The translations under genes and the position numbers were made by a program. The notes under the pieces were generated by a model. That model ran no database searches and had not been told where the DNA came from. It saw only the letters and a list, made by a program, of their open reading frames with translations. A stretch of 64,000 nt of DNA from Cryptomeria japonica (Eukaryota; Streptophyta; Pinopsida; Cupressales; Cupressaceae), in NCBI RefSeq assembly GCF_030272615.1, contig NC_081406.1, positions 239,864,422 through 239,928,421 of the forward strand, written 5' to 3'. Of this stretch, positions 47,215-59,493 are shown in pieces. The number at the start of each line of letters is the position of its first letter. The first letter of the stretch is position 1.

Positions 47215-48709
47215 TTATACAGGAGTATTATAATTATTTTTAATGAGTTATTGAAGATTACTCAGAGCAGGGTAATAATAGGTAATTAACAATGTTTGTA
47301 GATTAATTTTCAGGAAATAAATGAAGCAGTAACCAGAGGGATTTTTTTTTCCATTTCCTTTGTTTTCTACACAGGGAAATTCATTCACAGAGAAAGAAAT
47401 AGATTATTTCACACAGAGAAATTCTTTCACAGGAAAAGGAATGGTTTATTTCTTTTCTTTTTCACACAGGGAAATTCTTTCACAGAGGAAGAAATAGATT
47501 ATTTCTTTTGTTTCTTTTCTTTTGTTCTCTACACAGGGAAATTCATTCACAGAGAAAGGAATTCATTTCTTTACACAGGGAAAATTCATTCACAGAGAGG
47601 GGAGATTTATTTATACACACAGGGAGATTTGTCTACAGAGAAAATTGTTTGTACACACAGGGAGATCTTATTTTTATCAAAATAAACTGAAGATAATGAA
47701 TCTATTTTCCATTTACTCTACTTCTTTCAATCTGAAACTAATTTCTTATCAGAATTAAAACAATGAATCTTATTTTCTACAAATCAGAAACTAAGGATTT
47801 AAACAATGAATCTCATTCTACAAAATCTGAAGCAAATTTCTTATCAAAATTTTAAACAATGAATTCCATTCTCTACAAATCTGAAACTAATTTCTTATTA
47901 AAAATTTAAACAATGAATCTTATTTAACAATAAATCTCATTCTCTACAAAATCTAAAAACTAATTCCTTATCAAAATTTCAAACAATGAATCTCATTTAA
48001 GCCATAAATCTCATTCTTTACAAAATCTAAAACTAATTTCATATCAAGAAATTTAGCAATGAATCTTATTTAAACCATGACTCTCATTTTCTACAAAATC
48101 TAAACTAATTCTTTAACAAAATACAAATGAATTTCATACTCATAATTAATCTAATCAAATCTAATCTACCATAAAAATGAGATGCATGAACTAAGTTGAA
48201 GGAACCTGGATGCTTGAAGATGGTGTAGAGTCTTCCTTGATCCTCCAAATTGAAGAGAAATCCTCCCAACAAAAATCTTAGCTGCCAACGAAAGTGGACT
48301 ACAAAAGAGAATTCAACTTGCAGAAATTTCTTATGGAATAGCTAACTCTCATTTTTGAAACTTGTACCTATTTTATAAAAGAAATTTCAAATTCCCACTA
48401 CCTAATTATTAATTGGAAAACAAGAGATTCTCTCCCAATTTGGCCTCCATGCAAACTAATTAGGCTTAGTGGGAGGAGTTACATGCAAGGAGGTGGGGAA
48501 GCCTCTAGAAGCTTCTTATTCCTCCTACAACATGTGCCTTAATTTGGGTGAGGGAAATTAAATAACAAATTAAAATATATATGCATTTTCCATGTGTGTG
48601 TGGTTTATTATTTTTATTCCCTTACAATATTCATTCAATAATTCATCCAAAGAATATAAATAGAGTTTTGTATTTAGATCAAAAAAAGTGATAAAGGAGG
48701 GTTGTGACA

Positions 48710-48714
48710 CAATA
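48710..48714. repeat. Target site duplication of G, right copy (CAATA)
   Basis: Exact match to 37735-37739. Confidence 0.92.
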
Positions 48715-49671
48715 AGTATTACTTTTTCTTCTCTAGAAATTTCAAACTCTATCAAATTGAATCCCTTTCATTAAACGTTATCTTTTACATATTGTTGTTA
48801 TTAAGCACCTTTTTCTCAATAGCTTCAAGATAGGTTTTGCATCACATAACTATTTTACAACATCTTTCTATAAGTATATTTTGTACTTACTATTTCTCAA
48901 TAGCTTCAAGACAAGTTTTGCATCACATTTCTTCTAAAACTTCACAGTCAACAATCTTAATTAATACTTTAATAAGTCTAAGCATTCTCCTTGATGACAG
49001 TTCCTGTGTATATTTTGGATGTGGATGTTTACTTCACAATGTTCTTTGTGTGCAGATGCAGAGAACCATTGCCTATCCTCTTCCCACTAGGATGCACATT
49101 GTTCAACATTGCCACTTGTCACATTTGTCCTCCCATTGCCAATACACCTACAATGTGCTTTGCTTGATATTTTCAATTTCCTCATTTATAACACACATAT
49201 AGTTTCTATCTTGTATCACTAAACAAGGTACTTACATTTTGTGATGAAAATCATAGGGCTCATCAATCTCAGGGATCCATTGCACATGCAACAACTAGGT
49301 ATTAAGTAAATTGCATTATAGTTACAACAGTTGGATAGAGACTTCCCTTGATATGTACAATTGTGGATACTTGATACAAAATATTTTCTACGAGAATCAT
49401 ATTTCAAACAAAATGAACATTACTATTCATTTCCTCTTATGTAAAAAACTCAACAATAATGTATCATTGTAAATAATTAAAATAAAATAAAAAAACACAA
49501 ATTTATTGCAAACATTTACCAATTGAAGATGCTATTTGTATTTAAATTCTATAATGAAGCTTCAAAGAAAATATTATTCCAACAACATAGCCTCAAGTTT
49601 TTTTTCAGAACTTCTCCTTTCTATATAATGTTTAGTGACTTCAATTTTTGTATTAACAAAATATTTTCCAA

Positions 49672-49716
<45 letters not shown>

Positions 49717-51196
49717 TTCACTTTGTCACTTCAGTTTGCCTGCGTCTATCATTGAATGTTTTGCAGCCTTGCGAATCCATACTATATAGATGGTCATTGA
49801 TAAATGCACCATGATAGCTCACATAAAACTACACACAATAGTGTATGATAATTATTTTTCTTTGCTCAATTCATATTGGCCACTTCAATAAAAGATTCAG
49901 TGCACTGCTTGCATGATTTATGTTATGTTCCTCTTGCTTGATTCACTCTACACTTCTTCACTAATGTGTTCCCCTATTAGTTCACTTATACTCCTCAAAT
50001 GCATAGTAAACGGTAGATGTAAATCTCATTAAACTATTTGTGAAAATTAAAACAGTTGCATTATTCACTATACATATAATTGTTAATGCAACAATAGATA
50101 TTATTCTTTTGTTCTATTGTATTATAAATTCCAAACATAACAATAACCTTATAATAAGTTTGTCAATCCTCTACCAGATTCACAAGAGAATAACCCACTT
50201 GTGTTGAATCCAACAAAGTGTTCCTACCAACACTAACATATGATTGGTTTCACTCCACAAATGAAGATTTAATAATCTTCAAAAAATGGCTTCAAGATAA
50301 AGTATTGTTAATATGTCCTAAACTAAACTTATTAGAAAAGAAAAACATTTTGATGTCCACGGTATTTCACAAAAATAAGACCTTATGGATTTATTGTAAC
50401 ATTGTAATTATTATGTGCAATGTCACTCTATCCGCACAAACAAAGTATCCATTCACCTCAAATGCTAAAAAAAAGGTGAGAAAAAAATGGCATACACTTG
50501 CCTGATTTCAGTCATAAACTTTACATATTTAAAAGCCATACATAGTTTCTTCTCACATTCTATACCCTTCCACTCCTTGAATTCCATTAAATTAAATACT
50601 ATTACAAATGAATTTTTACAAATGTTTTCGCCAAACAAGTCAACATACATTCACACTCAAACCATGTAACTTTTCTTAGAAAACAAATGTATACTTGCAA
50701 ATTTAAAAAACAAAACAAATATCATTATTTTCTCAAATTAAGTGATTACAAAATAAGCTGGCATCATGCTTGAAAACAAAATATTTTTATGTTTGTTCCC
50801 CTTTCTTTTTTTTTCACTTTGTACTATTACATATTATACATTTTAAGCTTAATTTTAGAGCATGTAATCCTTCACAAAGCTTGCATCTCTATAAATAATC
50901 CTACAATCACCATCTCAAATTATAGTCTTCATTGTGAGGCATTATTGATAGGAAAAAAATGTGCATTCATTGATTTAAAACTTACCTTCAAAGCATACAA
51001 TCCTTCACAAAGATTACACCACTCTAAACAATCCTATAATGCGTTAAAAAAATCTCATAACTAAATGCTATTTAGATATGCTATACAACTCATGAAAAAT
51101 AGAACAGTGTTTACAAATGCATCACCATCCCAAAAATGAGCCTTCATTGTCAAGCATTTTTAACACAAAAAACAAATCCACCCATAATTTTTGTTC
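48715..51196. other. Unassigned AT-rich DNA with small duplications
   Basis: No gene seen. A segment around AATAGCTTCAAGAYARGTTT is present twice (about 48819 and 48899). A segment with AATCCTTCACAAAG is present twice (about 50867 and 50998). An (AT)n run lies at 49674-49711. The sequence is the continuation of 35191-37734. Confidence 0.5.
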
Positions 51197-51201
51197 TTCT
51201 C
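51197..51201. repeat. Target site duplication of F, left copy (TTCTC)
   Basis: Repeated exactly at 56644-56648. Confidence 0.9.
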
Positions 51202-52420
51202 TGTTGGAAATTTGGAGGAATTGATTATGTGTTGCAATGATGTTTGTCATCGATGTCAACACTAGTTGCTTTGGCTATTTACAGGTATTTGGTTGGTCCC
51301 AGAAGGATGATTGGTTTCTGGTTGGTAAGATCATGTTGATCCGGTATGCTTTGGTATGCTTTGGTCTATGGAATTGGTTTGGATTGGTTATTCATGTGTT
51401 CTTGATGTGTATCACATTCAGTTGGTTTGGGATTTGACGATCTGGAAGCTATCACTTAAGCCTTTTGGTTACCAGTGAGGATCTCACTGATAAATCTTTT
51501 TTGAAGATCTTTTGATGAATCCGATAAGTGGTGTTGGTGCAACTTCTAGAAGGTTAACCAATGTTGATGTTTATCATGTTTGTGTTCTAGTTGTTCATGG
51601 TGTTTCATTTGGCTTATGGAGACCTATTATAAATCTGATGGTTATTCTGCTAGGTTATGGATCGATTTATGTTATGTGTGGGTTGATGCTCCTGATGCAT
51701 TACCGATTGGATTCATTGATTGGATTATGTTGTTTTTGTCTAAGGCCAACTTGGTTGATTAGTAGATTGTGGGTTTAAGTTATGAGTTTATTGTATAATA
51801 TTTTAGGTGGCCGACCTAATTGTTTAGGTCCCGATTTGGTATAAATATAATGTAAGATCTCTTTGTAGATATGATGAGATCATGTATGGTATGGGTTATG
51901 GGATTATCTATATGCAAACAATGTTGTAATCATTTATGCAGAGGTTTGGTTGATCATAGGTGATCGAGTTGGGTTTATGCAAGAGGTTTAAGGCCTTCAA
52001 TATTGAGCTTAACTGGAAGTGTACTCAGGCATGGGAGATGCTATACTTGCAATTCAATCTTCATTCTGGATTATTGTACGATGTTTTCTATAGTCAGTGA
52101 GACTCCTTTTGTGATGAGCAGTGTGCTCTAGGTTGTTGGCCTTCTGACATGTGGAAGTCCCTTCTTGTAATATTTATTCATCTGATTAGTGGATAAATAT
52201 TGTGGGTCTCCAATCCCACCATGGTTTTTCGTCTTTGAGGTTTTCCATGTATAAATATGTGGTGTTATGGTGCTCATCTTTAGGGTTTCATTATTGCTTA
52301 TTGTTATATGCTTTTATATTTACTGGTTGCTGAGTTGTTGTATTAATAAGCTTAAATTTCTCTATTTCAGTAGAACACTAATTCACCCCCCCCCCCTCTT
52401 AGTGTTCTTGGATCCCAACA
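51202..52420 (+). repeat. F 5' LTR
   Basis: 1,219 bp from TGTTGGAAATTTGG to GGATCCCAACA. GTCATCGATGTCAACA lies near the start, and a run of about 12 C followed by TCTTAGTG lies near the end. Confidence 0.92.
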
Positions 52421-52421
52421 A

Positions 52422-52434
52422 TTTGTATTAGAGC
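52422..52434 (+). other. F primer binding site, mutated
   Basis: TTTGTATTAGAGC is the initiator-Met site TTGGTATCAGAGC with two substitutions, one base after the LTR. Confidence 0.8.
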
Positions 52435-52473
52435 TTGGTGCCTTGGAGTAAGTCTAACAACTTGAAGAAGATC

Positions 52474-53625
52474 ATGTATCCAGAATCTATGGAGATAAGT
52501 TTAAGAAAGGAACTTCAAGTAGCACTTGAAGGCTATGATGTTGAAAGATTGAGGAACATGACGATGCAAGATCAGTTGAGATCTATGAAGGAATTCATTC
52601 TTATACTATAGGAGAGACTGTCATCTATTCAAGCTAAAAGGAAGGAACTTTTACAAAATTAGTATGATGAAGAGAAAGATGCCCTTAAGGAATAATGTCA
52701 GAAGCTAAGTCAGGAGAATATTGTTATAAAGAATAAAATTCAAGCCCTAACTATGAGGATTTCCAAGGAGATTGATGACCAGAAGAAGACTGAAGAAAAT
52801 ATTTCTATATGTTTGAAAGACCAATCTGAGGAATGCATATGGTTGGTTCATAAAAATTATGTGTTGAGAACTGAATTGGTTCAATCATAGAACAATGAGC
52901 AAGAATTGGAAAGAATGGTAACAATCCTAAGAGAAGATCTAACTATTGAAAATGAATACAAAGATAAGTTCAAGGTTAGTTCTACTAAGCTTAATGAATT
53001 ATTGAAGGATCAAAGGGATACGGAAGATAGTAGAGGTCTTGGATTTGATCATGGAGAAAGCTCTAGTACTACAAATCAGGATAACACATTCGGTCAAAAG
53101 GTCAACCAGAATTACAGGTCACTAGTAAGGAAACCCAATGCACATAAATTTAATGGTAGATGCTTTGTTTGCAATATATTTGGTCATATGGCTAAAAAAT
53201 GTAGAAATAGAGCAAACTAGAATAATAATGGAGTTCCCGACCAGTGTTCAAATTGTAAGAAGTATGGTCATAGGAAAAAATATTGTAGAATGAATGTGAA
53301 ATGTCATGCATATGGAAAGATTGGACATATGGCTAATCAATGCAGGTCAAGGAATGGTCAAGGTTGTAGTAAAGCAATTCAAAAGAATGATGTCACTTGT
53401 TATGCATGCAAAAAAGTAGGACATATTGCTAAATTTTGTACAAGCAAGAACCCACTGACAGGAAGTGATGAATCTAATGAGAAGGGAAAGCAAAAGGTTG
53501 ATGACACTCGGAAGGAGCATGAGAAGAAGTGGGTTATAAAGTCTGAAGCTCAACCAACAGAATCAATTGCCCCAGATGTTCATTTGGCTAAAGGATATAC
53601 CCTAGTTACTCAACCGACAAAGTAG
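52474..53625 (+). pseudogene. gag: F gag: coiled coil with four zinc knuckles
   Basis: A single frame from the ATG at 52474 carries several stops (TAG, TAA) and no frameshift. The protein starts with a coiled coil of about 180 residues and has no capsid domain. The knuckles are CFVCNIFGHMAKKC, CSNCKKYGHRKKYC, CHAYGKIGHMANQC (second Cys changed to Tyr) and CYACKKVGHIAKFC. A basic tail ends at a TAG at 53623-53625. It resembles the E gag and the C-terminal part of the A gag. Confidence 0.8.
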
Positions 53626-54768
53626 AATGTTCCTGCACTGGCAAGACACTCATTTGGTAACTAAGGCATTCACCTTAGGGGGAGGGCAAATTGATGACAA
53701 ATCTTACATTGCCTCTGGTAGTGGTCTGAAAGCATATTTAAAATATTTGGAAATCAATTTGAAGGTTAACCGACAAAGATTTGTTGGATCTTGGATCTTT
53801 GATCTTGAATCTAGTTTTTTTTATCGATAAGTCACTTTATGAGTTATGGTTTGTTCCTACATCTACATTTAAGTATTTCAGAATGTGTGGTAGTGAATTG
53901 GAAGTTTGATCCTAAATGTGATGAAAAGATATTTCTTGGTTATTCTAATGAAAGAAAAGCATATAGATGTTATAACAAAAGATTGTAGAGAATTGTGGAA
54001 AGAAATAATGTCAAGATTGATGAGCAGTACAAAAGTCATAAATTTGAATTTATGAGCAAGACCCGGTAGTGGAAATGGTTTTAACTGAACCGATAACACC
54101 TTTATTGGAAAAAAATGTTGAACCAGTTACTCCTGCAGTATTAGAAAAATCAATAGTAACTGAAGATCAGGGAAGAGCAACAGAAAGTTAGAAGACTCCT
54201 AGGTATGTAAGGTTGAATCATTTAGAAGATTAGATAATTGGATAAGATGAAGGTTGGCAGCTGATGAGGTATGCTTAATTTCTTTAATTGTACCGACATC
54301 AGTTATTGAACCTTGTAATAATGAATGTTGGATGAAAGATATGGAAGAGGAATTGGATTAGTTGGAAAAGGACAACACATGGACCTGGATGTTATTGGAA
54401 CTAGGCTTGATTGGTTCGCAATGGATTTATTAGAAGGAACGAATTGATTATGTTGAATCCTTGCTTCGGTAGCTAAAATTTTTAGATATTTTCAAGGATT
54501 TTCTGGTATGGTTTTTGTTTTATGATGACTTTACACTTTGGGCATGTTCAAATGCGGATTGGGCTAGAGATATAGGTAACCGAATAGGCTCATCCGTTGA
54601 AGCTGAGTATGTTGATGCTGCTACTAACTGTACACAAGTTATATGGATGAAGCATATGGTGAAGGATATAAAGCTGGATAGTAATGTACTAGTATCTATT
54701 CATTATAATAACTCTGCTGCAATTGACATATCAAAGAATTTGGTATTTCTATCAAGTATGATTTTTTA
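53626..54768 (+). pseudogene. pol: F pol remnants (copia integrase end, RT start, RNase H end)
   Basis: Recognisable pieces in order: KFDPKCDEKIFLGYSNERKAYR (53895-53965), the integrase-RT linker of copia; WMKDMEEELDxLEKDNTWTW (about 54330-54390), the RT entry; and ADWARDIGNRIGSSVEAEYVDAA joined to VIWMKHMVKDI and HYNNSAAIDISKNLV (54550-54740), the copia RNase H. The catalytic RT core is absent, and the RNase H piece itself lacks the stretch between its first Asp and SSVEAEY. No functional enzyme remains. Confidence 0.8.
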
Positions 54769-54769
54769 A

Positions 54770-55374
54770 AGGAGTGGGTGGAAGCAAATGAAGTCAGATT
54801 AGTTTGAGGAATCATTTGAGCATTTGAGAGATAGTTTGAGGTTTTCTACCCCTCTGGTAGAAACCTGATTAATACTATTTGGCATCAGTCTGGTATGCAT
54901 TATCAGAGCTATCATTCATTTTGGATTGATGTGTTGGTGCTACTACTTAGGGGGAGTAGTCAGCCATATGGTTTAGAGGATTTATGATTTTTCTTTGATG
55001 TTTATGTCATATTTATGGCATTGATGTCAAAGGGGGAGAGATATTCATGTGAAAAACTTAAGGAGTTATATACATTAGGGGGAGAGATACTTATGTGTGA
55101 AATAGAGCTTAACAGAGATATCAGTCTAAGGGGGAGATTATTGGCACAAGGAGGAGGAGGAACTGAATTTCAGATTGGTTGTTTCCCATTGGGGAAGTTT
55201 TGTTCAGGTCTATGGATGGTTAATTGGTATATAAATATTTGGTTTAGAACATCATTGTCATATCATATTGGGGAGATTGTTGGTTGTCTTCCATTGGGAG
55301 AGACTTGTTTGGCATTTCTTCGCACTTGAATATTTTTCGCATCTAATATTGCCATCAATGCCAAAGCGGGAGAT
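54770..55374 (+). other. F 3' region with repeated purine boxes
   Basis: Between pol and the LTR the AGGGGGAGA-type box appears at about 54949, 55030, 55078 and 55128. The true polypurine tract, AAAGCGGGAGAT, is at 55363-55374, preceded by GCCATCAATGCC. No frame of interest was found. Confidence 0.65.
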
Positions 55375-56643
55375 TGTTGGAAATTTGGAGGAATTAAGAT
55401 TGAGATTGTTGGAAATTTGGAGGAATCAAGATTATGTTTTGCAATGATGTTTGTCATTGATGTCAACACTAATTTCTTTGGCTATTTATCGGTATCTGGC
55501 TAGTCTCGATAGGATATTTGGTTTCTGGTTAGTAAAATCATGTTGATCTGGTATGCTCCAGTATGCTTTGGTCTATGGAATTCGTTTGGATTGGTTATTA
55601 ATATGTTCTTGATGTGTATCACATTCAGTTGGTTCAGGATTTGATGATCTAGAAGCTATCACTTGTTCTAGTAAGCCTTTTGGTTACTGGTGAGGGTTTC
55701 ACTAACAGCGATTTGTTGAAGATCTTCTGATGAATCCGATAAGTGGTGTTGATGCAGCTTATAGAAAGTTATCTAGATACTGATGGTTATCATGTTCGTG
55801 TTCCAGTTGCTTGTGGTGTTTCATTTGACTTGTGGTTACCTATTATAGGTCTGGTGGTTATTCTACTAGGTTATGGGCCGGTTTGTGTAACGTGTGGGTT
55901 GATGCTCCTGATACATTACTTGTTGGATTCATTGATTGGATTGTGTTGTTTTCATCTTAGGCCGACTTGGTTGAACATTAGATTGTGGGTTTAAGTTATG
56001 AATTTATTTTATTCTCTTTTAGGTGGCCGACCTAATTGTTTAGGTCCCAGGTTGGTATAAATATAATGTAAGATCTCTTTGTAGATATGATGAGATCATG
56101 TATGGTATGGGTTATGGGATTATCTATATGTGAACAATGTTCTAATTATTTATGCAAAGGTTTTGGTCGCTCATAGGTGATCGAGTTGGGTTTATACAAG
56201 AGGTTTAAGGCCTCTGGTGTTGAGCTTAACTAGAACTGTACTCAGGCATGGGAGATGTTATACTTGCAGTTCAATCTTCATTTTGGATTGTTGTCCGATG
56301 TTTTTTGTAGTTAGTGAGACTCCTTTTGTTATAAGTAGTGTACTCTAGGTTGTTGGCCTTCCTGCATGTGCAATCCCCTTATTGTAATATTTATTTATCT
56401 GATCAGTAGATAGATATTGTGGGTCTCCAATCCCACCGTGGTTTTTCCTCTTTGAGTTTTTCCACATATAAATTTGTGGTGTTATGGTGTTCATCTTTAT
56501 GGTTGCATTGTTGCTTATTATTATATGCTTTTATATTTACCGGTTGTCGAGTTGTTGTATTAATAAGGTTAAATTTCTCCATTCTGGTAGAACACTAATT
56601 CACACCCCCGCCCCCCCCCTCTCATTGTTCTTGGATCGCAACA
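55375..56643 (+). repeat. F 3' LTR with a duplicated start
   Basis: The LTR start TGTTGGAAATTTGGAGGAAT occurs at 55375 and again at 55407; the 5' LTR has it once. It ends GGATCGCAACA. Divergence from the 5' LTR is substantial. Confidence 0.9.
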
Positions 56644-56648
56644 TTCTC
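56644..56648. repeat. Target site duplication of F, right copy (TTCTC)
   Basis: Exact match to 51197-51201. Confidence 0.9.
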
Positions 56649-56941
56649 TTCATACTCCATTTCCTAACATAAGGAAGGAACCCCAAAAAAAATCCTCTAC
56701 CAATGCATCCACCACATATACAATAAAGAAAAAAAAGAGACAAAAATAATGAAAGACCAAACAAAATAAACATAAGCTCATACACATATGCAACCGTCCC
56801 TAAAACATAGCCTTTCCTATCACTTCAACGTCGCAAACAAACCATGCAACTGCTAGTTCATATCTTGGATTTAAACTATTCATTTATTTTATTAGTTTGA
56901 TTTAGTTAGGTTTTATAAGAATGAAAATAAATTTTTAAATT

Positions 56942-57405
56942 TGTTAGAATATTTAATATTTACTTGGTTTAGGTTTATTTGTATTTAGTTTGGGATATTC
57001 CTTTGTAATCCCTACATGTAATTTGTCCTCTGGTACATGGGATTGTGACACTTTGCACACACATATTATGAATGGTGACATTCATAGATATGTGAGTTAC
57101 TTTGTATCTCCTCTCCTCATATCTATTCAAGAGATGCTTCTCCTCTCATTCTTCACTTTCGATATCATTGTAATGAACTCCTTGCTCTCTCCCTCTCTCC
57201 CTCTCTCTCTCTTTTTCTCTTTACAATTTGCCTTTATTCATAATACATAAGGGGTTTTTCTTTGCTTTTCCCTTTTTAAAATCTCGTGTCTCCTCTTCAA
57301 GTTTTGGGTGATTGCTCTCAAGTTGCTCTCTACTTTGGTAACATTATTTCAATCAACATTTACTTGGATTTATTTTTCATTTTCTTGGTCTTGTATTTTC
57401 TTTTA
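56942..57405 (+). repeat. H 5' LTR
   Basis: It starts TGTTAGAATATTTAAT, typical of copia LTRs, and ends just before the primer site, about 464 bp. The last bases, TTTTA, are not the canonical CA, so the end may be mutated. A CT-rich run lies at about 57184-57212. The other LTR is outside the window. Confidence 0.65.
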
Positions 57406-57417
57406 TGGTATCAGAGC
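57406..57417 (+). other. H primer binding site (tRNA-iMet)
   Basis: TGGTATCAGAGC, perfect match to the initiator-Met site. Confidence 0.92.
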
Positions 57418-58763
57418 AGGTTACTAATCCTTATTTTAGTGGAAGTTGATGAAGATTGCCATTGTTAATTTTGTGGAGCTCACCTTTCTTGGAAGCATTT
57501 TTTGAGAGAAGTGTGGAAGTTTTATTCTCTAATCTGTTTTGTGTAGGTTTTGATTTTAGTTTTTAATTATTTTTTTTTCAAACTTGTTAACAAGTTTGCA
57601 GGTAGGATTAATCCATTTAGATTCTAGAAGAAAGTTTATTTTCCTTTAGTTTTGGAAGGTTTGCCGCCAAAACTCTGTTTCTAACCTCTTTAGTTTATAT
57701 TCACTTTGGAAGGCTTGCCGCCAAAGTCTTTTCTTTTTGGTTTGATTTTTGGTTTTGGAAGGCTTGCTGGCAAGACATTCTTTGTTTATTTGCAGGTTCT
57801 AACATTTTATTTCACTTGCAGATTATTATTGATTTCACTTACAGATTATTATTGATTTATTTTTCTGACTATGTATATTATACTCTGAATCGTATTCGAA
57901 TTCAATTTAATTAAAAAGTTTTTTTTTAATTCTCAAACTTCTCACAAAATTCATATTAATTCTCAAAACAGAGGCATCTTTATAAATGTGGGATCTCTGT
58001 ATCATTTTCTGTTTGTTGTGTTGTAGGAATCGTTTTTCTCTTGATACGTCTCTGTGTATTCCCTATGGATTATCGACAAATATCTCTATTTATTCATTTA
58101 TTCATTTTCTACGTTTCTATGTGTTCTTCATTTTATTATAAACATGTTCTCAATATCATTTTCTTTTTTCAGTTATTAATCGTTTCATTTGTTTTATATT
58201 CCTAACGTTATTTTTTTCAGTGTCGTTTTTGCATTCCTTTTAAAAGCTTTGTCCTTCCTTGTTACGTATAAAGTAAGTTTTTTTAAAAATTAAAGTTAAG
58301 TTTTCTTTATTTAATAATGTTTATTTAGATTAAACTAAGATCTTGTTTATAAAGTTTAGTTTACTTTTATTAATTTTTTATTTAAAAGAAAGTTTTAAAA
58401 GTTACCTATAATAAAGTTTAGCTTATTTTATTTCAAAAAGTTTTTAAATTTTTTTTTAATATTTAAAAATCGTAAAAGTTTATATTAAAATTTTAAACAG
58501 TTTATAAATTTTAATAAATAAAGTGTTTTATTTTATTATTAGTAAAGATTTAAATATTTTTTAATATAAAATTTGTTTAATTAAAATTTAAGTTTTCTTA
58601 AATTTAAATTTGTTTATAAACATTTGAAAATACCATTTGTCGATAAAAAATTATTTTTAAAATTTGATTCAATTTTAATTAAGGTTAATTATTGTTTTTT
58701 AATCAAGAGGGTTTTTTTTAATAAAAAGGATTAATTTTTATTTTTAATAATTATTTTACTATC
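57418..58763 (+). other. H leader with short tandem repeats
   Basis: 1.3 kb without a gene and strongly AT-rich after 58250. A unit TTTGGAAGGCTTGCCGCCAA recurs at about 57651, 57705 and 57754. A unit CAGATTATTATTGATTT recurs at about 57821 and 57843. Confidence 0.6.
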
Positions 58764-59483
58764 ATGTCTACTTTAATTTCAGAAATTAAATTAAATAGTT
58801 CTAATTATCAATCTTGAAAAACACATATTTCTTTTATTTTTTCGTTTCAAGCACCTTTTGGATGTGGCTATTGATAAAAACTCAAAGCTTGCTTCAAGTG
58901 CTCCTCAAGATGATTGAGATAGATAGAAGGCTCAAAATGAGGAAGCACTTGGTTTAATTGGTTTTTTGATGGTTCCTGAATTGTTTTCTTATTGGAAATT
59001 GTACAAAAGAATATGAATCATGGAAAATGTTAAAAAACAACTTATGATAGCTCAAATGAATCTTGAAAAATTCAGCTTGAAGATCAGCTCGAAGACATCA
59101 AGTTTACGGATTTTAAATTTATGGATGAATTCTTATTAAAGTTTGATTCTACTAATAGTCAATTAACTGGTTTAGGAGTTAAACTAGTTGATATACATTT
59201 AATTCATCTTATTCTTAAAAAATGTTTCCCTCATCAATTTCAACAATTTATTACTAATATTCATTCTCAACTTGCTATTCCTGGTTTAGCTACTCAATTA
59301 ACTTATGATACTTTTCATAATTTATTACGTCAAGGGGAAGCTAAATTAATTCGGTTTGGTACTCTTAAAAGTAGTGAACATGCTTTTATGTTTAAAAATC
59401 AAAATCATAATAATTATTTGAAATCCAATAATAATAATAATCATTATTCTAATAATAAATTTCATTTTCAATCCTATAATAAC
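58764..59483 (+). pseudogene. gag: H gag, part before the LINE
   Basis: The ATG at 58764 opens the copia N-terminal pattern (ISEIKLNSSNYQS). Frameshifts and stops follow, then a clean stretch from 59121 with LLKFDSTNSQLTGLG and LILKKCFPHQFQQFI, the UBN2-type capsid. An Asn-rich tail leads into the LINE insertion at 59484-59493. Confidence 0.8.
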
Positions 59484-59493
59484 AATTCTAATA
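59484..59493. repeat. LINE target duplication, left copy (AATTCTAATA)
   Basis: Matches AATTCTCATA at 61758-61767 at nine of ten bases. Confidence 0.65.

Larger units (their letters stand above)
37740..48709 (-). mobile_element. Element G: young Ty3/gypsy chromovirus
   Basis: Complete element with LTRs, primer site, gag-pol and polypurine tract, flanked by CAATA. By eye the LTRs differ by about ten substitutions in 2.5 kb plus one 1-kb insertion, so it inserted recently. Pol is open throughout, but gag has three stops and one frameshift, so this copy could move only with gag supplied from elsewhere. Confidence 0.93.
45164..48709 (-). repeat. G 5' LTR, carrying a 1-kb insertion
   Basis: At 3,546 bp it is 1,028 bp longer than its partner because of an insertion at 46190-47214. 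Elsewhere the two are nearly identical. Its outer end differs by one base: TGTCACAACC instead of TGTTACAACC. Confidence 0.93.
51202..56643 (+). mobile_element. Element F: internally deleted copia-type retrotransposon
   Basis: A complete unit of 5,442 bp: LTR, primer site, coiled-coil gag with four knuckles, scraps of pol, a purine-rich 3' region and LTR, flanked by TTCTC. The pol scraps come from integrase, RT and RNase H of the copia type, in copia order. The LTRs differ at many sites, so this is an old insertion. It matches A and E in gag layout. Confidence 0.9.
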
